Of a stretch of 64,000 nt of DNA, positions 1-9,158 are shown piece after piece. The notes under the pieces were generated by a model. It was not told the DNA's origin. It saw nothing but the letters and a program-made list of their open reading frames with translations, and ran no database searches. The stretch's first letter is position 1, and each line of letters opens with the position of its first letter. The stretch covers positions 3,906,001-3,970,000 of the forward strand of contig NZ_JBNINT010000001.1 in the NCBI RefSeq assembly GCF_050510895.1, given 5' to 3'. Source of the DNA: Pannonibacter phragmitetus_B. Its GTDB lineage: Bacteria; Pseudomonadota; Alphaproteobacteria; Rhizobiales; Stappiaceae. The position numbers and the translations under genes were made by a program.

Positions 1-1433
1 CGCCCGCTGACAGTGTGACTAACTGCGATTTGGCTTTGTGTGGCTGCATAATCAGCCTGCGTCTCACGCGAGAGGTAAGCGCTGGCGTCGCGGGTGCGTT
101 TGCGCAGCCAGGAGGGCAGGTAGCGTTGGGCATCGTTAAAATTCAGCAGGCCTCGGTCCCCGCGGCGTATCAGGCCAAAAAGCTCGCAGGCAAGGCGTCC
201 AAACTGGCAGGTTTTAACCAGATCCCGCAGGTAATATATCGTGAATTTGCGGTAGCCGCAGAGCACTTCATCCGCACCTTGCCCGTCCAGAAGAACTGGA
301 ATCTTCGAAGCTCGGGCCTCTCGCATGATGCACCATTGGGCAAAAATGCTGGTGGTGGTGAATGGCTCTTCCTGATGCCAGATCAGATTGTCTAGATCCG
401 CCATAAAGCCACTCTGCGACGGCGTGACGTAATGTGATTGGGTCTGCATCTTGGCGTTGACCAGTTCAGCCCAACGGCGCTCGTCAAAGCGTTTGTCGTC
501 AAAGCAGGAGGTGAAGGTATGGAAATTCCCTTCATGGCCTTTTGCAGCCAGACCAACGATAGCAGATGAATCCAGCCCACCCGACAGGCAGGATCCAACG
601 GGCACGTCCGAGCGCATACGGATACGTACAGCGTCTTCGAGCAGGCGCGTGAACTCAGCATCTGCCTCCTCTTGCGTGATATCCTGCGGTGCAGGGTCAG
701 TATAGTCCCAAAACCGCTTCGGAGAGACGCGCTCGGGATCCGCTGGATCAATTACAGCGAAATGTCCGGGAGGGAAGGCAAGAATATCCTCGAAGAAAGT
801 TTCGTTAGACTGGTTCACTGTACCAAACTTGAGGTATTCAAGGATGGCGCGGCGATTTGCCCGGCGCGGCAAATCTCTGGCAGCAGCCAGAATGCCCTTG
901 ATCTCCGAAGCAAGGTAGAGCATTCCTCTTTGCGCCGCGTAGTGCAACGGTTTGACCCCGAAACGATCTCGTGAGATCACAAACCGCCCTTTGCGAGCAT
1001 CCCAAATCAAGATGGCCCACATGCCGTTAAAGCGGGCAAAACAGTCAGTGCCCCATTCACGATAGGCAGCCAACAGTACCTCAGTATCCCCTGTGGTACG
1101 GAACACGTAGCCCAACGCTTCGAGTTCAGCGCGCAGTTCAATGAAGTTGTAGACTTCTCCGTTGTAGCTGATCCAGTCGTCGCCGACACTCAGCCTCATC
1201 GGCTGGCCCGCCTCTTCAGAGCAATCCAGGATCGAAAGACGAAGATGCCCGAGGGCGGCAAAATGCGTCTGATCGGGACTGCCGTCACCTTCATTGTGCA
1301 CGAACTTGGCGCCTTGAGCGCCTACAAACAAATGCCCATGGCCGTCAGGCCCGCGGTGAGCCTGAACTCGGGTCATTTCGAAGATTGCGGACAGATCTGC
1401 GGATCGTCCGATCAAACCAGCAACGCCGCACAT
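1..1433 (-). CDS. asnB: AsnB-type glutamine-dependent asparagine synthetase/amidotransferase (3' end outside window)
   Basis: Glutamine-hydrolysing amidotransferase of the asparagine synthetase B family. The reading frame stays open from the ATG at 1433 to the window edge, about 477 codons, so the C-terminus is missing. It begins MCGVAGLIG, giving the Cys2 nucleophile of the N-terminal glutaminase domain. Further on are YNGEVYNF and RDRFGVKPLHY, typical of this domain, and SGGLDSS, the ATP-pyrophosphatase P-loop, about residue 285. The start overlaps the stop of the polymerase gene upstream (ATGA), so the two are probably translationally coupled. In polysaccharide loci such enzymes often amidate uronic acids instead of making free asparagine, and the C5-epimerase-like neighbour makes that plausible here (inference). 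No frame break was seen in this gene. Confidence 0.9.
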   Translation of the reverse strand, partial: MCGVAGLIGRSADLSAIFEMTRVQAHRGPDGHGHLFVGAQGAKFVHNEGDGSPDQTHFAALGHLRLSILDCSEEAGQPMRLSVGDDWISYNGEVYNFIELRAELEALGYVFRTTGDTEVLLAAYREWGTDCFARFNGMWAILIWDARKGRFVISRDRFGVKPLHYAAQRGMLYLASEIKGILAAARDLPRRANRRAILEYLKFGTVNQSNETFFEDILAFPPGHFAVIDPADPERVSPKRFWDYTDPAPQDITQEEADAEFTRLLEDAVRIRMRSDVPVGSCLSGGLDSSAIVGLAAKGHEGNFHTFTSCFDDKRFDERRWAELVNAKMQTQSHYVTPSQSGFMADLDNLIWHQEEPFTTTSIFAQWCIMREARASKIPVLLDGQGADEVLCGYRKFTIYYLRDLVKTCQFGRLACELFGLIRRGDRGLLNFNDAQRYLPSWLRKRTRDASAYLSRETQADYAATQSQIAVSHTVSG

Positions 1434-3105
1434 CAGGATGCCCTCTTCCGCAAAGTTGTGAAGATATGCGCACTAATACCCAGCCCAGCAGCCATCAGCA
1501 GATTATAGGAAATCAGCCGAAAAACAGCGAAAAACAGCGAATAAAGTCCCATTGTCAGAAGGCCAACCCAAACGGCATTGAACATGAGGACCATCTCCGA
1601 GAAACGCTCTCGATCCGGCATTTTTCGAGCCAACCAGAGGCGGATACCGACCATCGTTGGTGGAACTGTCATCAAGGCACCGTAAAGCGCCGTGCCGATT
1701 AAACCGCCAACCATCAGGAAATAGAAAACCCAATTATGCACATACCCGACGTTCTGAATCAGCTTTTCACCTCTCGCTGTTTCGAAAACGATCTCATGAC
1801 GAATGCCCAGTCCGGCACCTGTAACGGGCTGCGCATGAAAGAGGTCCAGCGCAATCCGATATTCTTCAATGCGAGTCATGACGTTCACGTCAGTTGCAAA
1901 AGCGGCGTTGTCAATATCTTCAACAACTTCAGCAGGCGGCCCCATTCCAATCGGGCTATCGGTGACGGGGTTATTGCTCACCATATCAACATGGTGCGGC
2001 CGGAAAAGCCAATCCCATACGACGTCGACAGCCCCCTAAACCAAGCAACGAGCTGCTCCACAAAAACTGCACGAAGCGAATGATACAACTCCAAGCTTCG
2101 ATTGTACCACACGGCATCAAGATTGATGGCAAAGACCATCGCAACGGACACCAAGATCACAAGAATGCCCTTCTTGAGTGCGGTCAGAAATTTGGATGGC
2201 TCGAACACCAGCAGGGACAGGCTGAAAATGCTGACCGAAAACAACGCGCATAGCAGCATAGACCTAGTATAGGTCGCAAGAATCGACGTGGACGCTAAAC
2301 AGGTAACCCAAAACGCAATCCATCGCACACGCTGCGAGGAAGCCAGAACACTGACCACAAATGAGACCGAGAAAGTTACTGGTAAGAGCGCATCGGTGGC
2401 TTGTGCCAGCAATGTGGTTACACGAAGATAGTATGGTCCGAGCTTGTCCCCCATCTCGCCGGGATTAACGGGCGGATCTGTCAGCACATATTCGCCGTTG
2501 ATGAGCAAATAATAAAACGGCTTGTAGAGACCTTCCGCAAAATAGATGACCAAAACCTGACTGACGAAAAGCAGTGCCATCGCAAAAAGCGATAGACCAA
2601 GCCATGTAATACGATCCTCACGAGATTGCAAAAGCACAAAGACGGGCCAGAATAGCAATAGAAAGACAAATGGGATCAATCCACGAACCCAATATTCGAT
2701 TGGCACCAAATTCGCTCGCGCCACGAAAAAATTTATGGCCAGAAATGCCAAGGCCACGCCGATCAACGCTCCCCATTTGCGCAGCTCACGTCTTAGCAGC
2801 CCGTCCCGTACGACCTGCACCATCGTGCCCAACATGAGCGCGCTGCAAAGGGCTGCAAACGAGATTTCTCGCAACCCCATAGTTTCAGGAGCAGGACTGA
2901 TTGCAAAGCTCAAAGGAAAAAGTGCAAGCAAGCCTAGCCATGGGGTGAAAGCCGCGATGCCAGCAATCAAGAAAACACCCAATGTAACCACCAGACCCCC
3001 CTCCAAGGGAAGTTTTGCTAAGGCAGCCAAGACAAAAACTAATCCAAGCCATACTAACTGGTGGCGAGGGGAGTGTTCGATTGAATTCAGCAAAGAACGC
3101 GACAT
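1433..3105 (-). CDS. O-antigen polymerase/ligase-like membrane protein (Wzy/WaaL type), frame broken
   Basis: Polytopic membrane protein, about 557 residues once repaired, with many hydrophobic segments and a Wzy_C/O-antigen-ligase character. It would polymerise or ligate lipid-linked glycan at the periplasmic face. The frame breaks at a run of five C (2032-2036, plus strand). Restoring one base joins ...WFRG to AVDVVWDWLFRPHHVDMV and runs through to the stop at 1433. Without repair there is an N-terminal piece ending at 1978 and a C-terminal piece starting near 1984. The start is ATG at 3105, overlapping the stop of the upstream gene (TGATG); a TTG lies one codon earlier. Polymerase and ligase cannot be separated by eye. 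Confidence 0.7.
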
Positions 3106-4073
3106 CAATAGTATCCGATCTTAAAGACGATCTTGGCCACCAAAGCACGTTTGCGATTTAGCCATGACATTTGGTACTTTTCCCATCGTTCAGCGTATTC
3201 CGCGAACGCAGGGGCCTTAGTCAGGGCGTGCATCGCATGCAGCTGATGGATGTGCAGGCCGTGATAGAAATGACTTGCGGGCATGGGTGGTTTTTCTTGG
3301 TAAAGATCAGCGCGAGACCAATAGCCGATATCAAATGTGGGCAGATATCGCAAAATCGTGTCTGTTCCGCTCTCAAACAAGGCTTCTGCGTCTGCAGAAC
3401 CTGTTAGATCAGCGTAATCCCGCACACCAAACAAGGCAAAGAGGCATCCGTCGAGTATAGCGACACGGCGCTTGGCGACAACTTCCTCGACCCACAGATC
3501 TTCCCCTTCGGTAAGCGTCAGGCCACCCTCCTCAACAGAGGTTATTAATCCGGCGAACCCGAGATCGAGTGCAGTTTGGTAGACCTCTTTGCGGGTCTCA
3601 TCCGGTGCAAACTTCACAGCGCGTGCCAGCACACTGATAGCTTGTGCCTGAGCCAGTCCAGACTTCCAAGGCGCATCTACCTCATAAGCATCCAGATCAA
3701 AATGATACAGCCAATAGCCTTTAGTGCCTGCATCTTCGAGAGCTTGCGTTTGGCATAGCCAGTCGGCGATCTGAAAGAAGCGCTCCCGAGCTAGTTCGTT
3801 GCCTGATCTCTTCCAAAGCTGGAACTGACCCAGCGCATATTGTGCGCACGCACAAGGATTATACTGGACCCCGATTGCGCCAGTATAATCGAGCAATGGA
3901 ATCCCATTCACATCAAAGGGACCCGCGTACTCAGCTTTTGCACTTAGATCAATATAATAATCTGCAAGTGACTTGTAATCATAGACCACTCTATCAATAG
4001 AAGTATGCCAGAAAGAAACACTACTTGAAGAGCTCATATAGCGTCGGAGCAAAGCAAAGATACGTTTGACCAT
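3105..4073 (-). CDS. D-glucuronyl C5-epimerase-like protein
   Basis: A 322-residue protein resembling the C-terminal catalytic domain of heparosan/heparan glucuronyl C5-epimerases, which turn D-glucuronate into L-iduronate within a polymer. Recognisable blocks are NPCACAQYALGQFQLW (about residue 92), PWKSGLAQAQAISVLARA (about 155), the FALFGVRDY region (about 215), GYWSRADLY (about 255) and SHFYHGLHIHQL (about 272). It is soluble-looking with no clear signal peptide, although the first 15 residues are basic and hydrophobic. It is translationally coupled on both sides: its ATG shares a base with the flippase stop and its TGA overlaps the polymerase ATG. The assignment rests on family motifs; substrate and cell compartment are unknown. 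Confidence 0.75.
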   Translation of the reverse strand: MVKRIFALLRRYMSSSSSVSFWHTSIDRVVYDYKSLADYYIDLSAKAEYAGPFDVNGIPLLDYTGAIGVQYNPCACAQYALGQFQLWKRSGNELARERFFQIADWLCQTQALEDAGTKGYWLYHFDLDAYEVDAPWKSGLAQAQAISVLARAVKFAPDETRKEVYQTALDLGFAGLITSVEEGGLTLTEGEDLWVEEVVAKRRVAILDGCLFALFGVRDYADLTGSADAEALFESGTDTILRYLPTFDIGYWSRADLYQEKPPMPASHFYHGLHIHQLHAMHALTKAPAFAEYAERWEKYQMSWLNRKRALVAKIVFKIGYY

Positions 4074-5527
4074 TATGATTCGCCCCTGCGCAACTTAAGT
4101 CCCTCAGCTCTCAGAAAGGGATCAAGATGGCCACCTCCCAAGGTGATCGCTGCAACTGGAACAGCCGACAGCAGTATCCCGATTAAGCCGCCGATAGGCC
4201 AAAGACTCAGAACCACAAAAATAGCACTGCCGCAAGCGGCCCACACCACAACACGCCGAACAAGTTCAACCGCATCAAATCTGAGCCACACCAACAACAG
4301 CCCACTTCCTGCAAAGGCTCCAAGCGACATTGCCAGTGCCAGCCCTTGCCCGCCCATAGAACTAATCAGTGCATAGTCCAGCCCAAGTGTGACACTCACT
4401 GATACAACTCCGGAGACCAGAATAGGTTTTACACGGCCCAGAGATAGCGAAACCCGGCTGAGCAATAGCCCTAGCGCTAGAAAAAGCACACCAGGACAAT
4501 AGGCTCTGAGCATTGCGGCGGTTTCCTGTGTATCAGTTGCGCTGAAAGCTCCCCGCTGCAAAAGCAACTCCACAATTTCTGCAGACCAAACCGCCAAGAA
4601 GACCGCCATTGGAACCATCAGGAAAAACGTCAGGGAGAGTGCGAAAGCTATTTGCCCATTCACCGTGTCTGTTTCACCGCGATCCTGAGCCTGAGTGAGG
4701 CGCGTGAAAACGATGCTCAGTACAGACAACGAGAACAAAGTCAGTGGGATGGTCGCGATCCGGTAGGCATACGAAAGCTGTGAAATCGTCCCTTCATCAA
4801 GCCATGAGGCGAAGAAGCGCTCGGCCAAGACATTGATCTGAGTAGCCAACGTGGCAACAAGCAAGGGCACAAAGAAACGTGCGAAGGGCTTTGGCCCCTT
4901 GCTCGTGCGCCGCGGTAAAAAAGCATCGCGCCCCAGCCGGATCTGCATCCATCCCAGATGCAGCGCGAGAGAGACCGCAATACCCCAGAGAACTACAACG
5001 GCGGACGCAGTCCACAGCCACATTGCCAAGAGGGCACCTAGATTCATAAAGACTGTGCGCCACAGCGGCAGGACGAATTGCCCCTCCAGATGCAGCAGCG
5101 CAGCCAGAAAGTAGGCCCACACGGACAACAGGATGACCACAGCCCCCACTTGAAAAGATGGTGCGGCAGCGGTGGCCAGATCTGCGCTCCATCCGGGGAC
5201 AAGCAGACGGATCACAGTTTCCGGCGCCATGATCAGCGTAAGTGTCAAGACCAGCGCGCCAGACAGCAAAGGCCATCCAATCCGTGCTGCAACGGCACGA
5301 GCCACCTCCCGTCCGGCGGCTCTTGCGGCATTCAGGTATGGGATCAAAGCATCGCGGACAGACAGACCAAAAATATTCTCGACAATGGCAGGAATTAACA
5401 GGGCTAAGAAGATAAAGTCGGCTTCAGCTGACGTGCCGAAACGCGCCGCGATAGAAAGATCGCGTGCAAAGCCAAGCAAAAAGCTCATCATGACGACCAA
5501 AACGGCCAATGCGCCTGTCTTAATCAT
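4073..5527 (-). CDS. MurJ/MviN-type lipid-linked saccharide flippase
   Basis: A 484-residue multi-spanning membrane protein of the MurJ/MOP superfamily. The N-terminal segment has the family's SFLLGFARDLSIAARFG and a following ADFIFLALLIPAI stretch, equivalent to the R-D...A--FG...D-F--A pattern of MurJ. A second, canonical murJ lies at 54853-56462, so this copy is probably not the essential peptidoglycan flippase; it more likely moves the repeat unit of the locus polysaccharide across the inner membrane (inference from context). ATG at 5527 begins MIKTGAL. Its stop TAA shares the base at 4073 with the epimerase start. The frame is uninterrupted. Confidence 0.8.
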   Translation of the reverse strand: MIKTGALAVLVVMMSFLLGFARDLSIAARFGTSAEADFIFLALLIPAIVENIFGLSVRDALIPYLNAARAAGREVARAVAARIGWPLLSGALVLTLTLIMAPETVIRLLVPGWSADLATAAAPSFQVGAVVILLSVWAYFLAALLHLEGQFVLPLWRTVFMNLGALLAMWLWTASAVVVLWGIAVSLALHLGWMQIRLGRDAFLPRRTSKGPKPFARFFVPLLVATLATQINVLAERFFASWLDEGTISQLSYAYRIATIPLTLFSLSVLSIVFTRLTQAQDRGETDTVNGQIAFALSLTFFLMVPMAVFLAVWSAEIVELLLQRGAFSATDTQETAAMLRAYCPGVLFLALGLLLSRVSLSLGRVKPILVSGVVSVSVTLGLDYALISSMGGQGLALAMSLGAFAGSGLLLVWLRFDAVELVRRVVVWAACGSAIFVVLSLWPIGGLIGILLSAVPVAAITLGGGHLDPFLRAEGLKLRRGES

Positions 5528-5584
5528 GCAAGCTTGCTCTCTATTTTTTCTGCGTTCTACAACTGAGAACTTGCACCTAAGTGC

Positions 5585-6797
5585 TCAACGCGATTTTAGA
5601 ACGGTTTCCAGAACCGATTCTACACGCTCTGACAAAACAGACCAATCGTGGCTTTGCTTCACATATTGGTACCCACGCATTCCCATATTTTGACGCTCTT
5701 CTACACTTTTCTGGGAAAGTGTGATCATCGCTTCAGCAAGTGCCTGTGGGTTTTCGGAAGGTATACTTATACCTGCCTTTGCATCCTTGACCGGATCGTT
5801 CGACGCTTCGACCGCATAGATGACCGGGCGGCCGGCCAGCAGATAATCGAACAGTTTGTTCGGACTTACCCCATATTGGAAGGTCGGCATCCGGCGAAGA
5901 TGCAAAATGCAGGCATCAGCCGCCGCCAGCTCAGCCGAAACCTGCGACTTCGGCACTGGGTCGCAGAATTCCAAGGCAGGTGTGACTAGCTCAGTTGCCA
6001 GCTCTTGCAGGCTAGTCTTTGTTGGCCCACTTCCGATCAACCGCACACGAACACGCTCTCCGCCTGGAAGATTCGGCAACAATGCGGCCGCCCGCACGAC
6101 TGTATCCAAGCCGTTGGCCACGCCATGCGCCCCTGCATAGACACATGTAAAATGAGAGTCATTTTGAAGCTGCTCTGGCGCAGGCATTGCCGAAACATCA
6201 ACACCGTTGGGCACGACCGTTATCTTTTCGCGCGCCCCCCGATGAGGAGATCCACTCCTGAGAACCGGGCAAGAGTGTCATGATATGATCAGCACTGCGG
6301 TAGAGGTATTTTTCTATCTGGCGTAAGAGCAGCCATCCGGGATGGTAGTCACCCCACCCGACCAGATCGCGCACAGACATAGGCCAGAGATCTCGTATCT
6401 CTAGAACATATGGCACTCGAAGTTTACGTGCGACCCGCGCAGCAGATACCGCAGCAAAAGGCTGCGGAGACGTTCCGACAACAATATCAAAATCTTGTCC
6501 AGCTCGCGCCAAAGCTATCGCGCGTTTATAAGCATCGCGGGCAAAACCAAGCATACCAAGGCCACGCCCACCGATCCACTTTCCACGTCCTCCAGCGTCA
6601 CTCCAAACAAAGCGAACGCCATCAATCGTGTCTTCGGGCGCATCCGATACCGTCCCAGCTCCTGTATAGGCATGACGAGAGGCAATGATGCTCACTTCGT
6701 GCCCGCGCTGAACCAGGTGTCGTGCCAGAGTGAAGTGCCGCGTTCCCCCGGCGCCACCAGGCGGTAACGCATAGTGGTGCAAAATAAGTATCTTCAT
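5585..6797 (-). CDS. GT4-family glycosyltransferase (WbuB/WcaI-like), frame broken
   Basis: Retaining GT-B glycosyltransferase, about 403 residues after repair. The N-terminal acceptor domain begins MKILILHHYALPPGGAGGTR, the glycine-rich loop typical of WbuB/WcaI-like enzymes, and contains EIRDLWPMSV (about residue 135). The C-terminal nucleotide-sugar domain carries VVPNGVDVSAMP, CVYAGAHGVANGLD and the late PNKLFDYLLAGRPVIY. The frame breaks at a run of six C (6235-6240, plus strand). Removing one base joins WISSSGAREKI to TVVPNGVD. It is the first gene of the minus-strand polysaccharide cluster, with about 57 bases to the flippase gene. Donor and acceptor sugars cannot be told from sequence. 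Confidence 0.8.
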
Positions 6798-6969
6798 CGG
6801 GAAAGCACTAGTTTGATTGCGTACAAAATTTATCCAGTCAGGAACACGATTGCCGCTCCAATGTCAATGACCTAGACTCTGAGTTTCATCCCGTTCTGAG
6901 TTCGCCCCAGACGTTTCTTGGCAACTGCCAGCATATGGGCGCGCGCGCTGAAATTTTCCGGTGAGCAAA

Positions 6970-7760
6970 GCTCACGCCGGCGGGGGCGCTGACGAACCAT
7001 TCATGAACAAAATCAGCGCCTTGTTGCCGATCGCGCTAAGTAACCGGAACTCGTTGTAGCTCTTGTCAGTCGGCATTCCAGGCCGGGAGCAGTCGAGCAC
7101 AACGTCCTTGTGATTGGCCAACAGGTAGAGATCACGAGAAATAAACTCACTGCCGTTGCCATCCCGAATAGTGACCAGGTAACCAATTTGTCGGCAAACC
7201 CGTTCAAGCGTCTGGGAAGCTTGGCAGAGCTGAAGGCCCACTTCCTTGCAAAGGCAATAGCTTCGTCTAGGATTTACGGCCCAGCCGTCTCGTCGGAGCA
7301 AGACATGGACACGGCGGCATCCATAGAGCACACGCATCTTGAGATGTCTTTGATTTTCAGCTTCAGTTCGGCCTGCTCGCTACGCCTGGACCTATAGACA
7401 TAAAGCGGTAGGTCGATCGTCAGAATCGCACACGCGCACCGGACGAGACCTTCCAGTCCGCCTTCTGACGCTTACAAGCAGGCCCTAGAGCTTTTTTGGA
7501 GCACGTCCTGCAGCATGACCTTGTCCAGCGACAGGTCCGCCACGACCCGCTTTAGCTTCGTGTTCTCATGCTCGAGTTGACAAGGACACCTCATCTCCGA
7601 TGGGCATCAAGCCAGCATATCTTTTGCGACAGTCGTACCAGGTTAAATCAGAAATTCCTGCCTTCCGGCAGACCTGGCCTATTGGAGTTCCATCCTCCAC
7701 TTACTTCAGAACGAATGCGATCTGGGTTTCCGAACCTAATGACAGCGCAGTGAAAGTTTC
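6970..7760 (-). mobile_element. Decayed IS3-family (IS407-like) insertion sequence
   Basis: Remnant of an IS3-group element reading on the minus strand. Near 7690-7560 the translation still shows orfA features: QIAFVLK, VEDGTPIGQVCRKAGIS and RKRYAGLMP, followed by stops and frame changes. Near 7480-7340 come the end of orfA and the start of orfB. At 7337-6972 are the orfB pieces YGCRRVHVLLRRDGWAVNP and then, directly, DGNGSEFISRDL and SRPGMPTD. The stretch between the two, which would hold the first catalytic Asp of the DDE integrase, is deleted. No intact transposase or paired ends could be recognised. The flanks 6798-6969 and 7761-7874 hold nothing I can identify. Confidence 0.75.
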
Positions 7761-7874
7761 AGGACCTTCATCGAATTCTGCTTTTCTTCCCCGCAAGGAA
7801 CATAAGTGAAAAACTCCAGTCTCAAATGGCCCAGATTATTAGAGATACACCAGCTATCACAAGCACGTGAAGGT

Positions 7875-7915
7875 CTCTCCCTTCGCCTGAGGGTAGTGCG
7901 TCTGGCGAGGGAGAG
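7875..7915 (-). terminator. Hairpin downstream of coaBC
   Basis: Inverted repeat with arms of 12 bases: CTCTCCCTTCGCC-like on the left (7875-7886) and GGCGAGGGAGAG on the right (7904-7915), loop about 17. It lies 17 bases past the coaBC stop in the direction of transcription. There is no T-tract, so its role as terminator is inferred. Confidence 0.4.
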
Positions 7916-7931
7916 TGCCCTTTGGCCCGGC

Positions 7932-9147
7932 CTAATCCAACGCCGCCGCAATCCTGGCAACCAGGCGCCGGGCGACTTCGGTCTTGCCTAGGGTTGGCCA
8001 ATCCTCGATGCCATCATGGGTGACGATGCGCACGGTGTTGGCGTCGCCTCCCATGACGCCGGTTGCAGGGCTGACGTCATTGGCGACGATCCAGTCCGCT
8101 GCCTTGCGCTGCAGTTTGCCTTGCGCATTGGCGACGAGGTTTTGCGTTTCGGCGGCAAAGCCGACGACGAGCTTCGGCCGGTTGCCGGCGAGGTGGCCGA
8201 CGGTGGAGAGAATATCCGGGTTCTCAACGAGCGCGAGGGCAGGGGCTGGCCCGAGCCGTCTTTCTTGATCTTCTCGCTGCCTTCCTGCGCCACCCGCCAG
8301 TCAGCGACGGCGGCAGCCATGACGGCCACGTCGGCGGGCAATGCCGCTTCGACAGCAGCCAGCATTTCCTTGGCCGTTTCCACGTGAATGACCGAGACAC
8401 CTGCCGGGTCGGGCAGAGTGACAGGGCCAGAGATGAGGGTCACGCGGGCGCCAGCTTCAGCTGCGGCGGCGGCAATGGCATGGCCCTGCTTGCCGGACGA
8501 GCGGTTGGCAATGTAGCGCACGGGGTCGATCGGCTCATGGGTCGGGCCGGAAGTGATGACCACATGCTTTCCGCTGAGCGGTCCCGCCTGCGGCGCGCTG
8601 CCAGCCTGAAGCAGGCCCAGCGCACTTTCAACGATGGCCAGCGGCTCGGCCATGCGGCCAAGGCCTGCCTCGCCGCTTTCGGCCATTTCACCGCGTTCCG
8701 GACCAATGAAGGCGATGCCATCTGCCTTGAGAGTGGCCACATTGCGCTGCGTCGCAGGGTGGGCCCACATGGCAGGGTTCATGGCCGGTGCCACAAGCAC
8801 GGGCCGGTTGGTGGCCAGAAGCACAGTGCTTGCCAGATCTCCGGCAAGACCCTGCGCCATCTTCGCCATCAGATCCGCCGTGGCTGGCGCCACGATGATG
8901 AGATCGGTATCGCGGGCCAGGCGGATGTGGCCCACATCCTGCTCCGCCTCGCGGTCGAAGAGGTCGGTGTAGACCTTATCGGCAGTCAGCGCCCCAGCAG
9001 CCAGCGGCGTGATGAACTGCTGCGCAGCAGCTGTCATCACCACCTTCACCTTCGCCCCCGCTCGCGCAGGCGGCGGATCAGATCCAGCGACTTGTAAGCG
9101 GCAATGCCGCCGCCGATGATCAGGAGAACCCGTTTACCGCCGGTCAT
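7932..9147 (-). CDS. coaBC: Phosphopantothenoylcysteine decarboxylase / phosphopantothenate-cysteine ligase, two frame breaks
   Basis: Bifunctional coenzyme A enzyme: CoaB couples cysteine to 4'-phosphopantothenate, CoaC decarboxylates the product. Repaired length about 405 residues. It starts MTGGKRVLLIIGGGIAAYKS (FMN-binding CoaC). Further marks are APAMNPAMW (CoaC substrate motif, about 125) and SGPTHEPIDPVRYIANRSSG (CoaB, from about 200), followed by MAAAVADW. One base is missing at a C5 run (9055-9059), joining RLRERG to AKVKVVMTAA, and one at a G4 run (8242-8245), restoring ALALVENPDIL through to GEDANTVRIV-like sequence and a stop at 7932. Essential in most bacteria, so the breaks are probably base-calling errors. 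Confidence 0.9.
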
Positions 9148-9158
9148 GATGGGCTTTC

